Assembly: GCF_022788715.1 (NCBI RefSeq)
Contig: NZ_CP085167.1
Span: forward strand, 2,989,001 to 3,053,000
Reading direction: 5' to 3'
Origin: Sulfitobacter sp. DSM 110093
Lineage (GTDB): Bacteria > Pseudomonadota > Alphaproteobacteria > Rhodobacterales > Rhodobacteraceae
Length of the DNA: 64,000 nucleotides
The translations under genes and the position numbers were made by a program. Numbering within the stretch: position 1 is the first letter of the stretch; every line of letters starts with the position of its first letter. Below the pieces are notes generated by a model that was given only the letters and a program-made list of their open reading frames with translations, searched no databases and had not been told where the DNA came from. Of the stretch, positions 10,462 to 20,239 are shown in pieces.

Positions 10462-10818
10462 TCAAAGCCAGTAATAAGGCACCCCGTAATGATCAAAGGT
10501 ACGTTCTTGCCATGCGCGGTCGCTGTACCAACTGTCGGTACGCTCTGGTGCGCCTTTGACTGTCGTCTCGTCAATGTTTGTCATGAAACCATCGCGGGCT
10601 GGGTCATAGTCCAGCGCGTTCCATGGCACAGGATAGTGTTCTTCGCCTATGCCCAGAAAGCCGCCGAAACCCATAACGGCATAGGCGACTTTGCCGGATT
10701 TCTTATCGATCATCAGGTGGTCGATATGGCCGATTTCGGTCCCATCCGCGCTGAAAACGGCAGTGCCGTTCACATTGTTTGAGGAAACCAGCGATGCGGG
10801 TGCTGTGGTGTCGGTCAT
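10462..10818 (-). CDS. PRC-barrel domain protein
   Basis: I start at ATG 10818 after AAAGGA, giving 118 residues; the longer frame begins with unconserved sequence. One PRC-barrel occupies about residues 8-75: VNGTAVFSADGTEIGHIDHL followed by the strand GKVAYAVMGFGGFLGIGEEH and YPVPWNALDYD. This is the stand-alone soluble type common in Rhizobiales and Rhodobacterales, often linked to stress conditions; molecular function is not known. The C-terminus is aromatic (YYWL). Monocistronic, with its own terminator. Confidence 0.85.
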   Translation of the reverse strand: MTDTTAPASLVSSNNVNGTAVFSADGTEIGHIDHLMIDKKSGKVAYAVMGFGGFLGIGEEHYPVPWNALDYDPARDGFMTNIDETTVKGAPERTDSWYSDRAWQERTFDHYGVPYYWL

Positions 10819-11000
10819 GGCCTGTTCCTTTCTTGGTTGATGTAGAAACAAAACCCAAGGCAGGCACCGCCAGTTCCCGCATAGCGGGCAAGCTGGCGGG
10901 TTCTGGCTCATCCAGTCAAAGACAGGCCCCCGGAACCAAAGAGGCCGTAGCTGGGTTGAGCATTTAATAGGAAATACACGCTTTCATGAGGAGACACAGA

Positions 11001-11186
11001 ATGGAATATGGACTTTTAGGGCTTATCGTCCTCATCGCCGACATCTACGCCATCTATCAGGTCATCACCTCCAGCGCCTCGGGCGCAGCCAAGATTGCTT
11101 GGGTATTGGGGATCATCATCCTGCCAGTGCTGGGCTTCATCGTCTGGCTAATTGCAGGCCCACGCGGCAACAAAGCCCACGTGTGA
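11001..11186 (+). CDS. PLD nuclease N-terminal domain (PLDc_N) small membrane protein
   Basis: A 61-residue protein starting at ATG 11001 after GAGGAG (nine bases). It has two membrane helices: residues 2-22 (LLGLIVLIADIYAIYQVI) and 32-54 (AWVLGIIILPVLGFIVWLI), ending with the GPR triad typical of the PLDc_N domain. In larger proteins this domain anchors cardiolipin-synthase-like phospholipases; alone it is a small inner-membrane protein of unknown role. It is followed by its own terminator. Confidence 0.8.
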   Translation: MEYGLLGLIVLIADIYAIYQVITSSASGAAKIAWVLGIIILPVLGFIVWLIAGPRGNKAHV

Positions 11187-11210
11187 TACGACTTACATAG
11201 ACGACCCTGA

Positions 11211-11238
11211 AACCCGGTGCTCTTGGTGCCGGGTTTTT
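11211..11238 (+). terminator. Intrinsic terminator
   Basis: AACCCGG (11211-11217) pairs with CCGGGTT (11229-11235), followed by a T-run to 11238, 24 bases after the PLDc_N gene. Confidence 0.85.
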
Positions 11239-11304
11239 CCGTTCGACCGACCGAAGAAACGATTTATTAACCGCTGTTAACCAAGATCGCTGCAGGAGCC
11301 TGCT

Positions 11305-11976
11305 ATGCGATCTGCCCTATGCCTAACTCTGCTGGCCTACCAGTTCTGCGCTGCAGCCGCCCACGCTGGGCCGTGGCTGCGCGAAGAGGGGACAAGCTTC
11401 CTTTCCACATCATTCTCTGCAACCTACTTTTACGATCTCACCCAAAGCACCTACATCGAATACGGACTGCGCGAGAACCTGACCCTTGGCTTTGACCTCA
11501 ATACAGGCCAAAGCCGTTTCGGCCTGCAAAACGGCAGCGCCACTGTCTTCCTGCGTTTCCCTTTGGGAGAACCGACCGAGCGGGGCCGCTGGGCCTACGA
11601 TCTTGGCGCCGGAGCAAGCTGGACAGATGAGCTCATCTCGCCGCATCTGCGAGCCGGGCTGTCATGGGGCCGTGGCTTTACGTTCGGCGAACGCAATGGC
11701 TGGCTGACCATCGATGCCTCCGCAAAATGGGAGTTTGGATTCTCGCAAGAGGTCATCAAACTCGACACCACCGCGGGGTTCGATTTCACCGAGCTCGTTA
11801 CTGGTATGACGCAGGTTTTCGTTACCTACACCGGGGGCGAAACCTATGCCAAATTCGCCCCCTCGATCGTTCTATCGCCAAGCTTCAGCAAATTCCGCGT
11901 CCAGTTGGGCAGCGAAGTGCCCTTTGATGCGCCTGAAAACTCGGCCCTTACCGTCAGCCTTTGGCGCGAATTTTAA
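11305..11976 (+). CDS. Putative outer-membrane beta-barrel protein
   Basis: The 223-residue protein starts at ATG 11305 with AGGAG seven bases upstream. A signal peptide (residues 1-21, ending AAAAHA) precedes a mature part of alternating polar and aromatic residues in short strands separated by Gly/Asn turns (SFSATYFYDLTQ, YGLRENLTLGFDL, GLSWGRGF), ending in SLWREF; a terminal aromatic residue is typical for barrel insertion by BAM. No enzymatic motif is visible. It is convergent with the beta-helix pseudogene. Identity beyond a secreted barrel-like protein is unknown. Confidence 0.65.
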   Translation: MRSALCLTLLAYQFCAAAAHAGPWLREEGTSFLSTSFSATYFYDLTQSTYIEYGLRENLTLGFDLNTGQSRFGLQNGSATVFLRFPLGEPTERGRWAYDLGAGASWTDELISPHLRAGLSWGRGFTFGERNGWLTIDASAKWEFGFSQEVIKLDTTAGFDFTELVTGMTQVFVTYTGGETYAKFAPSIVLSPSFSKFRVQLGSEVPFDAPENSALTVSLWREF

Positions 11977-11979
11977 CGC

Positions 11980-12011
11980 AAATGGCCCCACCGATTTCGG
12001 CAGGGGCATTT
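11980..12011. terminator. Bidirectional hairpin between convergent genes
   Basis: AAATGGCCCC (11980-11989) pairs with GGGGCATTT (12003-12011) with one bulge and an inner CCG/CGG stem. It sits between the convergent barrel gene and beta-helix gene, so it probably terminates both; flanking T and A runs are short. Confidence 0.55.
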
Positions 12012-12034
12012 GACGTGTCGTCCCGAACCGAGAG

Positions 12035-14306
12035 TTAACGGTTGTCCATTCTCACCATCACCGAGACTTTGCCCCGCACTGCGGATGGCCAGACCACATG
12101 GATCTGATCCCGGTCAGGCCCTTCGGCATGTGTGACATAAGGCATATCGAACTGCGCCACATTGTTGCCGTTGCGGATCGCACCATGGGCCACCACCGCA
12201 TCGGTATTCAGGGCCTGCCCACCAAAAGGCAGATGGCCAGAGGTATCAATCACCCATGTATTTGACGGTGTGGTTTGGGTAAATTCGATCTCGGCCATAT
12301 TCTCGACCTGCGCCGAAACGGCGTGAAAGGAATTACCCTTCATCACCACATTCTTGCAACGCGAGAGATCAAGATCGGCAAATGTCGTATCCACACGCTC
12401 GACCCGATCAATACCGCCAATCAAGCTTCGGAACCGATTGCCCGAGATGTTCACCCCGCTCAGGAAATGCCCTGCCCCATGCGGCTTGACCACAATATAG
12501 CTGAACCACGGCGCAACCTCGCCCGACAGGAAGATGTTGTCGCTGATGCTAAGCGCGCTGAACGAATAACCAGTGGTGAAGGCCGGGGTCGGGTCTTGCT
12601 CGTTCGTCCATTCGATAAAGCAATTGTCGACGTAATTCCCCGTCACCACCGCACTTGTATGGGCCGAGGCAAGGATCAACCCCGCCGAACGCACACCGTT
12701 CTCAACCGAGTCACCTTGGAAGAAGTGGTTGCCCGTTACGATGCTATTACCCCCTGCCAACAGCGCGAAATGGCGGAACTTCGTCGCGCGGCAATCGCGT
12801 AGCTTTACATCGTTGGCGTTGGTGTTCAGCGCGATGCTGCTGCGGTTCGGCACGGTCAGCGCATCTTCAGCGGAAAGGAACTGACAGCGGTCAATCAGCA
12901 TGCCCTGACAACCCACCCCGGTCGAGGTAACACCCCGGTCTTTGGGCCGGCTGATGAAAGATCAGCCCCGAGGGAGCAAGATTAATCGCGCTGCAGCGGT
13001 TGTTGCACTGGAACTCGACATCCGCCATCACGAATTTCGACAGCGATGCAAAGCCGCTAAAATCCACCATGTATTGAAATTTGCGAAAGGTGAAATTTTG
13101 GGTGCCCGCTGCGTCGTACAGCGGCGCATTCAGGGTGACCTCCTGGGTCGCGATATTCTTGGATCGCACATAAATCTCACGCCCCACCCCGGTGCCTTCG
13201 ACCAGCGCGCCCACGGCCACATTGGCGATGTTGGTCACATTGGTCAGCTTGCGACTGTCGGAGGTTGAGTAGCTCGCCTGCGAGGTCACCACCACCGTGT
13301 CCCAATTGCTGCTCGATGCCGCCTCAAGCTGGCCGTTGCGGATCACCCGGCGTGTGGCATAGCTCGTCTTGTCAGGCACCGCCGCCTGCATATCCAGTGG
13401 TCCGGTCACATTCACCTTGCGCCCACCCATATCGAGCGAGTCGTGATCCGCGTTGTTCAACAGCGCCTGAAACGCCTTGAGGAACGCGACCTCTTCGTTC
13501 TCAAATGCCTCAATATAGCTGGGCAGGTCAAAGTTGCGGCGCAGCAGCAGGATCGCCGCCACGGGCATGGTAACATGGCCCTCAAATTTTACCGGCGTGT
13601 CAAAGGTGACATCGCCGTTCAGTAGATAATTCCCCGTAGGCACCAGAACCGTGCGCCCATCGGCAGCGACATTGGCAGCTTCAAAAGCGGCGGTGTCGTC
13701 GGTCACCCCGTTACCCACCGCACCAAAGTCGCGCACATCAACCTGCGCCAACATGTCCCGTAGAAAAACAGAGGTTACATCTTTGACTTCGATATCGTCG
13801 ATCCGCACCACACCGCCCGTCGGCCCGATCAGGTCCAGCCCGAAATGGCCATAGGCCGCCCGCGTGCCCCAAACCATATCGACCCCGCCACGGTCGCCAC
13901 TACCGATGATCGCGCTGACCTCGACCACCTCGCCGTAGCTGGCAAGCGTGGTGGCCGGTCCGAACTCCGGCACGCCGCTAACTTTGCCCCCGCCTGATTG
14001 CGCCGGATAGCCTGCAATGCGCACCGATGGTAGGTTGCCGCTCACGGCCTTGACCCGCGCCGTCACGCGCAAATAGCAGCCCGGTAGAAGCGTGGTCTGG
14101 CCCATGTACCGCAGCCGCTGCGTGGCCTGTGTCTTCAGCAATTCCAGCGCCCCGCCGAAATCTTGGTCTGCCGGGACAAAGGCCGCATCGGTAGCGCTTT
14201 CATAGGTGTCCGACCCCGGCGTGCCATCGCCGCTTGACCAAACATCCAGCCCCGCCGCAAAGGGCGTCGGCATCAGCACCAAACCGTCGGTAATCGCCTT
14301 GTTCAT
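12035..14306 (-). pseudogene. Pectate-lyase-like right-handed beta-helix protein, frameshifted
   Basis: Two overlapping frames make one protein of about 756 residues. The 5' part (from ATG 14306) has a carbohydrate-binding-like domain, then the Pectate_lyase_3 opening VRDFGAVGNGVTDDTAAFEA near residues 192-211, typical of GH28-related and tail-spike-like beta-helices. The 3' part (from about 12950 to 12035) continues with short helix rungs (ITGN- and ISGN-type turns). Near 12953-12959 one extra base, or two missing bases, shifts the frame: the first frame reads LIF then nonsense and stops at 12891, while the other resumes with SRPKDRGVTSTGVGCQGML. No signal peptide is seen. Substrate unknown. 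It could be a true mutation or a sequencing error. Confidence 0.75.
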
Positions 14307-14453
14307 CGCATTTCCTTTCCCCGGTCCGCACCTCTCAGGAAGGTGCGCCGCTCAACTGCTCTGGCTCGGAGATGCCGAACCGCGAGGTCAGGGAAATATC
14401 AACGATGTGTTAATCGCGGCTGTGATCACCGCGCGTATGGGCTGCAACAGGCA

Positions 14454-14867
14454 TCACACATTCGCCCCCGGTGCATCAAGGATCTGCACCGCGCCAATGC
14501 GCCAGCCGTCTTCGGTCTGCTCCATCAAATAGCCCAGCAGATGCGTGAAGCCCTTGGGGTCAACGACCTGCACCACTTGGAAAAACCGCGTGCCATCCGC
14601 ACGGCGGTCCAGAAAACGAACCTCAGCGGGGTTCTGCACCATCGGATAACCATTGCTGACCATGCTGCGAAAGTTTTCGGGGCTCTGGAAAAAGCGCTGC
14701 AAATTCGGCGTGGCGAACTCCAAAGCCGCGGCGAAATCATCCGCGCGAAAGGCGTCAAACTGGCTGTTGATCGTCTCTTCGATCTCGGCCTGCTGCGCCA
14801 TAGCGCCAAAGCTCAGGAGGGCCGAAAGCACCAGCCCTCCGAAAAATGTAAATACCGCGTTGCGCAT
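14454..14867 (-). CDS. DUF4864 domain protein, secreted
   Basis: A 137-residue protein with a signal peptide ending AMAQQ at residues 22-26 and a DUF4864 domain: EETINSQFDAFRADDFAAA, then FRSMVSNGYPMV and a C-terminal sheet ending MEQTEDGWRIGAVQIL. The layout (helix, then curved sheet closing with DGWRI) resembles NTF2-like folds, so it may bind a small hydrophobic ligand in the periplasm, but no function is known. It lies just downstream of lysK in the opposite sense of neither; it shares the minus strand with lysK and the beta-helix gene without tight spacing. Confidence 0.82.
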   Translation of the reverse strand: MRNAVFTFFGGLVLSALLSFGAMAQQAEIEETINSQFDAFRADDFAAALEFATPNLQRFFQSPENFRSMVSNGYPMVQNPAEVRFLDRRADGTRFFQVVQVVDPKGFTHLLGYLMEQTEDGWRIGAVQILDAPGANV

Positions 14868-14927
14868 TGCCTTTCCCCCTTACCCTTGCTGAATGATCTA
14901 AGTCACGCAGGGCAAGAGGCAAAAGTT

Positions 14928-16508
14928 TCACGCGGTCGTCAGTTTGCCTGCAAGCGCATCGTCGATCAGCGCCACAGTCTCATCCACACCATAAAGCGCG
15001 ATAAACCCACCGAAACGGGGCCCCTGGCTGGCACCCAGCAGCACTTCGTACAGCGCAGTAAACCAGTCGCGCAGCGGATCGAAACGCTCTTTACCAACCG
15101 CGAAAACCATGCTCTGCAAGGCTTCGGCGTCCAAGCCCCCATCCCAAGCCTTCAACCGCTCGCGCAAGTCTTCCAGTGCCTCACGCTCCAGTTCAGTCGG
15201 CGCGCGGAACACCTTTTGCGGCTTCACGAAATCATTGAAATAATGCACCGCATGACCAGCGGCTTGATCCATACCGGGGTTGGTTTCTGGCGTAGCTTCC
15301 GGCGCATAGCGCTGGATGAAGCCCCAAAGCTGCGATTTATCTTCGGCACTCGACACGCTCGCGAGGTTCAGCAGCATCGAGAAGGGCACAACCATATCCG
15401 ATTTTGGCACATCGCCGCCGTGGATATGCCAAACCGGGTTGTTAAGCTGCGCCTTGGTGTCCTGCGTTTCATAGGCTCGCAGCTGCTGGTGGTACTCGTC
15501 CACCGCCTTGGGGATCACGTCGAAATGCATGCGCTTGGCCGTCTTGGGCTTTTGGAACATGAAATACGACAGGCTCTCGGTGCTGGCATAGGTCAGCCAC
15601 TGGTCGATCGAAATGCCGTTGCCCGAGGACTTGGAAATCTTCTGACCGTTCTCATCAAGAAACAGCTCATAGCTGAAATGCTCGGGCTTCTTACCACCGA
15701 GGATCTCGCAGATCCGGTCATAGATCGCCGTGTTGGTCGCATGTTCCTTGCCGTACATCTCAAAATCAACGTCCAGCGCAGCCCAACGCGCGCCAAAGTC
15801 AGGCTTCCACTGTAGCTTTACGTTGCCGCCAGTGACCGGCAGGGTCATCTCGGTGCCGTCCTCGTCGTCAAAGGTGATCGTGCCGTTCTTGGCGTTGACC
15901 TCTTTCATCGGCACATACATTACGCGACCGGTTTCAGGGTGGATCGGCAGGAAGATTGAATAGGTCTGCGCCCGCTCTTCGCGCAGCGACTTCAACATCA
16001 CCGCCATGATCTCGTCGTACTTTTCGCAGGCGCGCAGCAGCACCTCATCGAATTGACCAGACCGATAGAATTCGCGCGCGGAATAGAATTCATACTCGAA
16101 CCCAAAGGTATCGAGGAAGCGGCGCAGCATGGCGTTGTTGTGATGGCCAAAGCTTTCATGCGTGCCAAAGGGATCGGGCACGCTCGTCAGCGGGCGGTGC
16201 ATATGCTCGGCCAGCATCTCTTGCTGCGGCACATTGCCCGGCACTTTGCGCATGCCATCCAGATCGTCCGAGAAACACACCAACTTGGTCGGAATATCGC
16301 TGATTTCTTCAAAGGCGCGCTTGATCATCGTGGTGCGCAGCACTTCGCCAAAGGTGCCGATATGCGGCAAACCCGAGGGGCCATAGCCCGTTTCAAACAG
16401 CACAAAACCCTTCTCTGGCGGTTTCTTGGCGTACCGTTTGAGCACCCGGCGCGCTTCTTCAAAGGGCCATGCTTTGCTGCTGAGTGCCGCGTCTCGGGTC
16501 TCGGACAT
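14928..16508 (-). CDS. lysK: Lysyl-tRNA synthetase, class I
   Basis: This 526-residue enzyme charges tRNA-Lys. It is the class I form (archaeal and alphaproteobacterial), unrelated to the class II LysS of most bacteria. The ATP-binding HIGH motif appears as HIGT at residues 49-52 within [12 protein letters not shown], and the KMSKS loop as KISKS at 290-294. The C-terminal part is the helical anticodon-binding domain. Length matches class I LysRS (about 520-530). It is read away from the TerB-like gene with a gap of about 120 bases holding both promoters. No frameshift or missing core residue was seen. Confidence 0.96.
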   Translation of the reverse strand: MSETRDAALSSKAWPFEEARRVLKRYAKKPPEKGFVLFETGYGPSGLPHIGTFGEVLRTTMIKRAFEEISDIPTKLVCFSDDLDGMRKVPGNVPQQEMLAEHMHRPLTSVPDPFGTHESFGHHNNAMLRRFLDTFGFEYEFYSAREFYRSGQFDEVLLRACEKYDEIMAVMLKSLREERAQTYSIFLPIHPETGRVMYVPMKEVNAKNGTITFDDEDGTEMTLPVTGGNVKLQWKPDFGARWAALDVDFEMYGKEHATNTAIYDRICEILGGKKPEHFSYELFLDENGQKISKSSGNGISIDQWLTYASTESLSYFMFQKPKTAKRMHFDVIPKAVDEYHQQLRAYETQDTKAQLNNPVWHIHGGDVPKSDMVVPFSMLLNLASVSSAEDKSQLWGFIQRYAPEATPETNPGMDQAAGHAVHYFNDFVKPQKVFRAPTELEREALEDLRERLKAWDGGLDAEALQSMVFAVGKERFDPLRDWFTALYEVLLGASQGPRFGGFIALYGVDETVALIDDALAGKLTTA

Positions 16509-16630
16509 GTTAGATCATCCATCTTTTGGCGCCCCTGCGCCCAATGCGCACGGGGTCGCCCGTTCCTATTGCTTCGCACCCTGAGGGTCAATATTCTGCG
16601 CTGCAACATACCTGTTCAAAGGATTTCCCG

Positions 16631-17053
16631 ATGCCCGACACATCTTCCCTCTCGCTCAGCGCCCAAGACTGCCTTGTCGCGCTGATGATCGCGGTCTCGG
16701 CCTCGGACGAAGACATCCGCACCGCCGAACTGGTCAAAATCGAATCCGCGCTGAACCTGCTGCCGGTGTTCTCGGGCTACGACAACGACCGCGTGGCGAT
16801 GATCAGCAAAACGGTTTTTGACCTGTTTGAGCAGGAAGACGGGCTTGATGCCCTCTTTGGCCTAATCCGCGAAGCCCTGCCCGAACGTTTGAACGAAACG
16901 GCTTATGCACTGGCCTGCGACGTGGCCGCCGCCGATGGCACGCTGGACGAGGCCGAACTGCGCCTGCTCGAGGAAATCCGCTATGAGCTCAACATCGACC
17001 GGCTCCACGCCGCCGCGATCGAGCGCGGCGCGCGGGCGCGGCATCTGACCTGA
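16631..17053 (+). CDS. TerB-like / tellurite resistance family protein
   Basis: I start at ATG 16631 (AAAGGA seven bases upstream), giving 140 residues. The helical TerB fold is marked by two related blocks carrying acidic metal-site residues: SASDEDIRTAELVKIES near residues 22-38 and AAADGTLDEAELRLLEEI near 100-117. TerB-type proteins bind divalent metal, but this stand-alone group is not proven to give tellurite resistance. It converges on dacB with only seven bases between stop codons. Confidence 0.82.
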   Translation: MPDTSSLSLSAQDCLVALMIAVSASDEDIRTAELVKIESALNLLPVFSGYDNDRVAMISKTVFDLFEQEDGLDALFGLIREALPERLNETAYALACDVAAADGTLDEAELRLLEEIRYELNIDRLHAAAIERGARARHLT

Positions 17054-17060
17054 GCAGACT

Positions 17061-18638
17061 TCAGGATTCCTCCAGAACGGCTTCAGGCTCCGGTGCTTCC
17101 TCAGATGTAACCTCAGGCGCCGGGGCCGTTTCTGCCTCTGGCTTAACCGCCGCGTTATAAAGCAGCCCCCAACGCTCAAGCAGACCACGCTGCACACGTT
17201 TGGCGCGCCCATTCCATGTCCGCGCCCCCGGCGGGCGCTCACGCTCAGCACGTGTGATTTTCGCCCGCTCATCGGTGTTCGCAGTCAGGATCGCAAAGGC
17301 CAACACACGATCTTCGGGCGTGGTCAGGAACCCGGCGAGCGCCGAGACAAAGTTCAACGTGCCCGTCTTGGCATCAATCTCAATGGGATTATCGCGCTCC
17401 GGTCGGCCACTATCATCGCGCAGATACACAGGTTTCAACAGGGGCCGCAGCCCCGTACCATGAATACGCGCCAACCCTCCGGCCATGTCATGCACGGTCA
17501 TCTTGCTGTCGTCGCCAAGACCCGAATGGTCGATCATCGCCGGGTTTTCCATGCCCAGCTCCTCAATCGCCCATTTGTTCATCTCGGCGGCAGAGGCACC
17601 CAAGCTTGGCACCGTTCCCAGCCGTTGGGCGCTGGCGGCCAGACCAACCATCTCAGCCGTAAGGTTGGTGGAATATTCCAGCATATCTTTCAGGATAGGC
17701 CGCAACTCCGCACTGCGATGGGTGACGAGGGTTTCACCTTGGGGGACCGTGTCGATCAACTCTGCTTCGCCCAGCTTGATGCCATGACTGCGGGCGATGG
17801 TGGTGAAAATGTCCCCCGCATAGACACCGGGCCGCCGGATCGGCAACCAACGCGCACCGCCGCTGCCCAAGGCACCTTTTGCCACGGTCCAAACATCCCG
17901 GCCCGATTGGCTCTCATAGGTGTAAACCGGACCACTGCGATCAGCCACTTCCATCGTGGCGACGCGTACCGCAGGCGCATACCGCGCCGCACGGCCTTCC
18001 ATCGTCACGTCATAGCCGTTGCCATTCCGTTTCCATTCGAAATGCACTCGGTTGTAGTTCAGCGCGATCCCCGAAACACCGGGGTTATAGCCCACATGAT
18101 CGGGTTGCTCGGGGTCAATTGCAGGGGTCAAAGGCAAAGCCCCCTCATAGACCTTGAACGCCCCCTTAACCCCGATGATGCCCGCCTCTTTCAACTCTTC
18201 GGCCATCTGGCCCAGATCGTCACTGTCGAGCGTCGGGTCGCCCCCGCCGACAAGAATCAGGTCGCCCTGCACTTCCCCATCGACCACGCCGCCGGTCGCC
18301 AGCAACTGCGTTTCAAACACATGATCCGGCCCAAGTTGATCCAAGGCATATAGCGCGGTGATCGCTTTGATACTGCTGGCGGGCGGGATGCCATCGGTGG
18401 CATTTGATGCCTCCAGCCAGATACCGCTGTCGACGTCGATCACGGCAAAGGCGACCGTGCCTGTGATCCCGCTGTCGGCGATGATCTCTGACACATTTGG
18501 AATGGCCTGTTTGTACAGATCGGCATCGCGCCCGACGGGGCGCAACGATGTGGTCGGTGGCTCGGCCCAAGCGGAAGCTGCGGCCATCGCGGCAGCAGCT
18601 GTTCCAAGGAATATGCGTCGTGTAAATCTCTGGCTCAT
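17061..18638 (-). CDS. dacB: D-alanyl-D-alanine carboxypeptidase/endopeptidase, PBP4 type (S13)
   Basis: A periplasmic serine peptidase that trims or opens peptidoglycan cross-links. I start at ATG 18638 (525 residues) because the first 25 residues then form an export signal with a possible Tat motif TRRIFLG. Active-site motifs are SSIK (S88, K91), a YSTN box for SxN, and DAKTGTLN for KTG. The long insertion between the first and second motifs is typical of class C PBP4. The C-terminal 60 residues are Pro/Glu/Ala-rich and probably disordered, an extension beyond the usual domain. Confidence 0.9.
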   Translation of the reverse strand: MSQRFTRRIFLGTAAAAMAAASAWAEPPTTSLRPVGRDADLYKQAIPNVSEIIADSGITGTVAFAVIDVDSGIWLEASNATDGIPPASSIKAITALYALDQLGPDHVFETQLLATGGVVDGEVQGDLILVGGGDPTLDSDDLGQMAEELKEAGIIGVKGAFKVYEGALPLTPAIDPEQPDHVGYNPGVSGIALNYNRVHFEWKRNGNGYDVTMEGRAARYAPAVRVATMEVADRSGPVYTYESQSGRDVWTVAKGALGSGGARWLPIRRPGVYAGDIFTTIARSHGIKLGEAELIDTVPQGETLVTHRSAELRPILKDMLEYSTNLTAEMVGLAASAQRLGTVPSLGASAAEMNKWAIEELGMENPAMIDHSGLGDDSKMTVHDMAGGLARIHGTGLRPLLKPVYLRDDSGRPERDNPIEIDAKTGTLNFVSALAGFLTTPEDRVLAFAILTANTDERAKITRAERERPPGARTWNGRAKRVQRGLLERWGLLYNAAVKPEAETAPAPEVTSEEAPEPEAVLEES

Positions 18639-18738
18639 AGGCCTGATATAAACCCCATGCGGCGTTCGGCCACAACCTGTCTGACGCCTGCCCCCCTTTC
18701 GCGGTTGCACAAAACCGCCGACCTGCTAACCCAGCGTC

Positions 18739-19572
18739 ATGCAACGCGCCATTCCGATTATGTTTATCGCTATGTCGCTGATCCCTGCGGGGGACAGCGC
18801 GGGCAAGATTTTGACCTCTGGGATGGGTGTGGCTCCGGTTTTCGTTGCGTGGTCGCGATTTGCCATTGGCGCGTTGATGGTGCTGCCGTTCCTGCCGCGT
18901 GGCACTTGGGCGCTGATGCGCGACTGGCGGTTGTGGTTGCGGGCGGCAACGCTGGCGGCGGGGATCACCTGCATTCAAACCGCTCTACAAACCGAAGCCA
19001 TCGCCAATGTCTTTGCCGCCTTCTTTATCGGGCCGATGGTTAGCTACCTGCTGGCCGCACTGTTCTTGCGCGAGCGCATCACCCTGCTACGCAGTGCGCT
19101 AATCTTACTTGGGTTTTTCGGTGTGCTGCTGGTCGTGCGCCCCGGCATGGGGGGCGGCACAGGCGGGCCGGGTCTGCTTTTTGCCGTCGCGGCGGGGCTG
19201 TTCTATGGTGTGTTCCTCACCATGTCGCGCTGGCTTTCCGATCTGGCCGCGCCCCTTGCGCTGACTTTTACCCAACTGGCGATGAGCGCGGTGATGCTGC
19301 TGCCCTTGGGCCTGATGAACCTGCCCCAAGCCACCCTGCCTGTGGCCGGGCTGGCGACGGCCAGCGCGTTGTTCTCCATGCTGGGCAATCTGCTGCTGCT
19401 CTACGCCTACCGCCGTGCACCTGCGACGCGGCTGGCACCTTTGGTCTATTTCCAACTGATCGCGGCAGTGCTGCTAGGCCTGTTTCTGTTCAGCACCCTT
19501 CCCGACGCGCTGACATGGGCGGGGCTTGCGGTGATCATCACCGCTGGCATCACCTCGGCCCGGCTACGCTGA
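18739..19572 (+). CDS. DMT superfamily transporter, EamA domain
   Basis: A 277-residue inner-membrane protein with about ten helices and two EamA repeats (about residues 5-135 and 145-275). Landmarks are the first-repeat end [20 protein letters not shown] and the second-repeat match [19 protein letters not shown]. Proteins of this type export or exchange metabolites; the substrate cannot be inferred. Its last nine bases overlap the 3' end of nadD on the other strand, a tail-to-tail arrangement. Confidence 0.87.
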   Translation: MQRAIPIMFIAMSLIPAGDSAGKILTSGMGVAPVFVAWSRFAIGALMVLPFLPRGTWALMRDWRLWLRAATLAAGITCIQTALQTEAIANVFAAFFIGPMVSYLLAALFLRERITLLRSALILLGFFGVLLVVRPGMGGGTGGPGLLFAVAAGLFYGVFLTMSRWLSDLAAPLALTFTQLAMSAVMLLPLGLMNLPQATLPVAGLATASALFSMLGNLLLLYAYRRAPATRLAPLVYFQLIAAVLLGLFLFSTLPDALTWAGLAVIITAGITSARLR

Positions 19573-20157
19573 GCGCCAGCCCCCGGCGGCGCGCAGCGCT
19601 GTTGAAGACACATCGACCATCGGCACATTCACAAAACACCACGCAGGCGCTGTGGCATGTCCCAAAAGCTGGCTGTTCCGCCCCGCAATCCGGTAGGGCG
19701 CATACAGCGCCGCCGCCCGGCTCATCCGGGCCGAGATACGTTGCCCGGGGCGGGCCAGCACGCCCACCGGCACCGTCTCCATGATCTGCCGCCAATCTTG
19801 CCAAAGGTGGAACTGCGCAAGGTTATCGGCCCCCATCAACCAGACAAAGCGCACGCCGGGGTAGTGCCGCCGCAGCGCCGCCAGCGTCTGAGCCGTGTAG
19901 CGGGTGCCAAGCTGCGCCTCGATATCGGTGATCTCAACCCGCGGGTGATCCATCACCGCCCGCGCCCGTTCCTTGCGCTGTGCCATGGGCGCTGGCCCGT
20001 GTTCTTTCAGCGGGTTGCCGGGGCTGAGCAGCCACCACACACGGTCCAGCCCGAACCGTTTCAACGCCTCGCGGGTGATATGTGCATGCCCCTCATGCGC
20101 CGGGTCAAACGACCCGCCCAGCAGGCCGATGACCTGCCCACTTGTGGCGAATGGCAT
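19564..20157 (-). CDS. nadD: Nicotinate-nucleotide adenylyltransferase
   Basis: NadD converts nicotinate mononucleotide and ATP to deamido-NAD in NAD synthesis. The nucleotidyltransferase HxGH motif is HEGH in [14 protein letters not shown] (residues 16-19 of the family core), and the C-terminal VSSTALR block matches the ISSTxIR motif. I start at ATG 20157 (197 residues); the longer frame from 20229 would run through a terminator hairpin. No strong ribosome site is visible. A NadE-like gene at 50104 in this window appears inactive, so the NAD pathway must use another synthetase. Confidence 0.94.
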   Translation of the reverse strand: MPFATSGQVIGLLGGSFDPAHEGHAHITREALKRFGLDRVWWLLSPGNPLKEHGPAPMAQRKERARAVMDHPRVEITDIEAQLGTRYTAQTLAALRRHYPGVRFVWLMGADNLAQFHLWQDWRQIMETVPVGVLARPGQRISARMSRAAALYAPYRIAGRNSQLLGHATAPAWCFVNVPMVDVSSTALRAAGGWRSA

Positions 20158-20175
20158 GGTATTACGCAAGAAAAT

Positions 20176-20200
20176 GGCCCCCGATCGGAAATCAGGGGCC
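20176..20200 (-). terminator. Terminator of the alanine/glycine symporter gene
   Basis: Minus-strand GGCCCCTGAT (20200-20191) pairs with ATCGGGGGCC (20185-20176) around TTCCG; one pair is a wobble. ATTTTCTT follows. It is 40 bases past the symporter stop and just before nadD. Confidence 0.75.
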
Positions 20201-20239
20201 AAAGGAGGGGCATTGCTGCCCTTTGTCAATGCAAGGTGC

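Noticed and set aside
14343..15815. Plus-strand frame of 490 codons opposite lysK and DUF4864
   Set aside because: It mirrors two clearly identified genes, is rich in His, Arg and Gln as GC-rich antisense frames are, and has no domain or ribosome site.
20158..20229. Longer nadD start
   Set aside because: It would cross the symporter terminator hairpin; the conserved NadD N-terminus begins after 20157.
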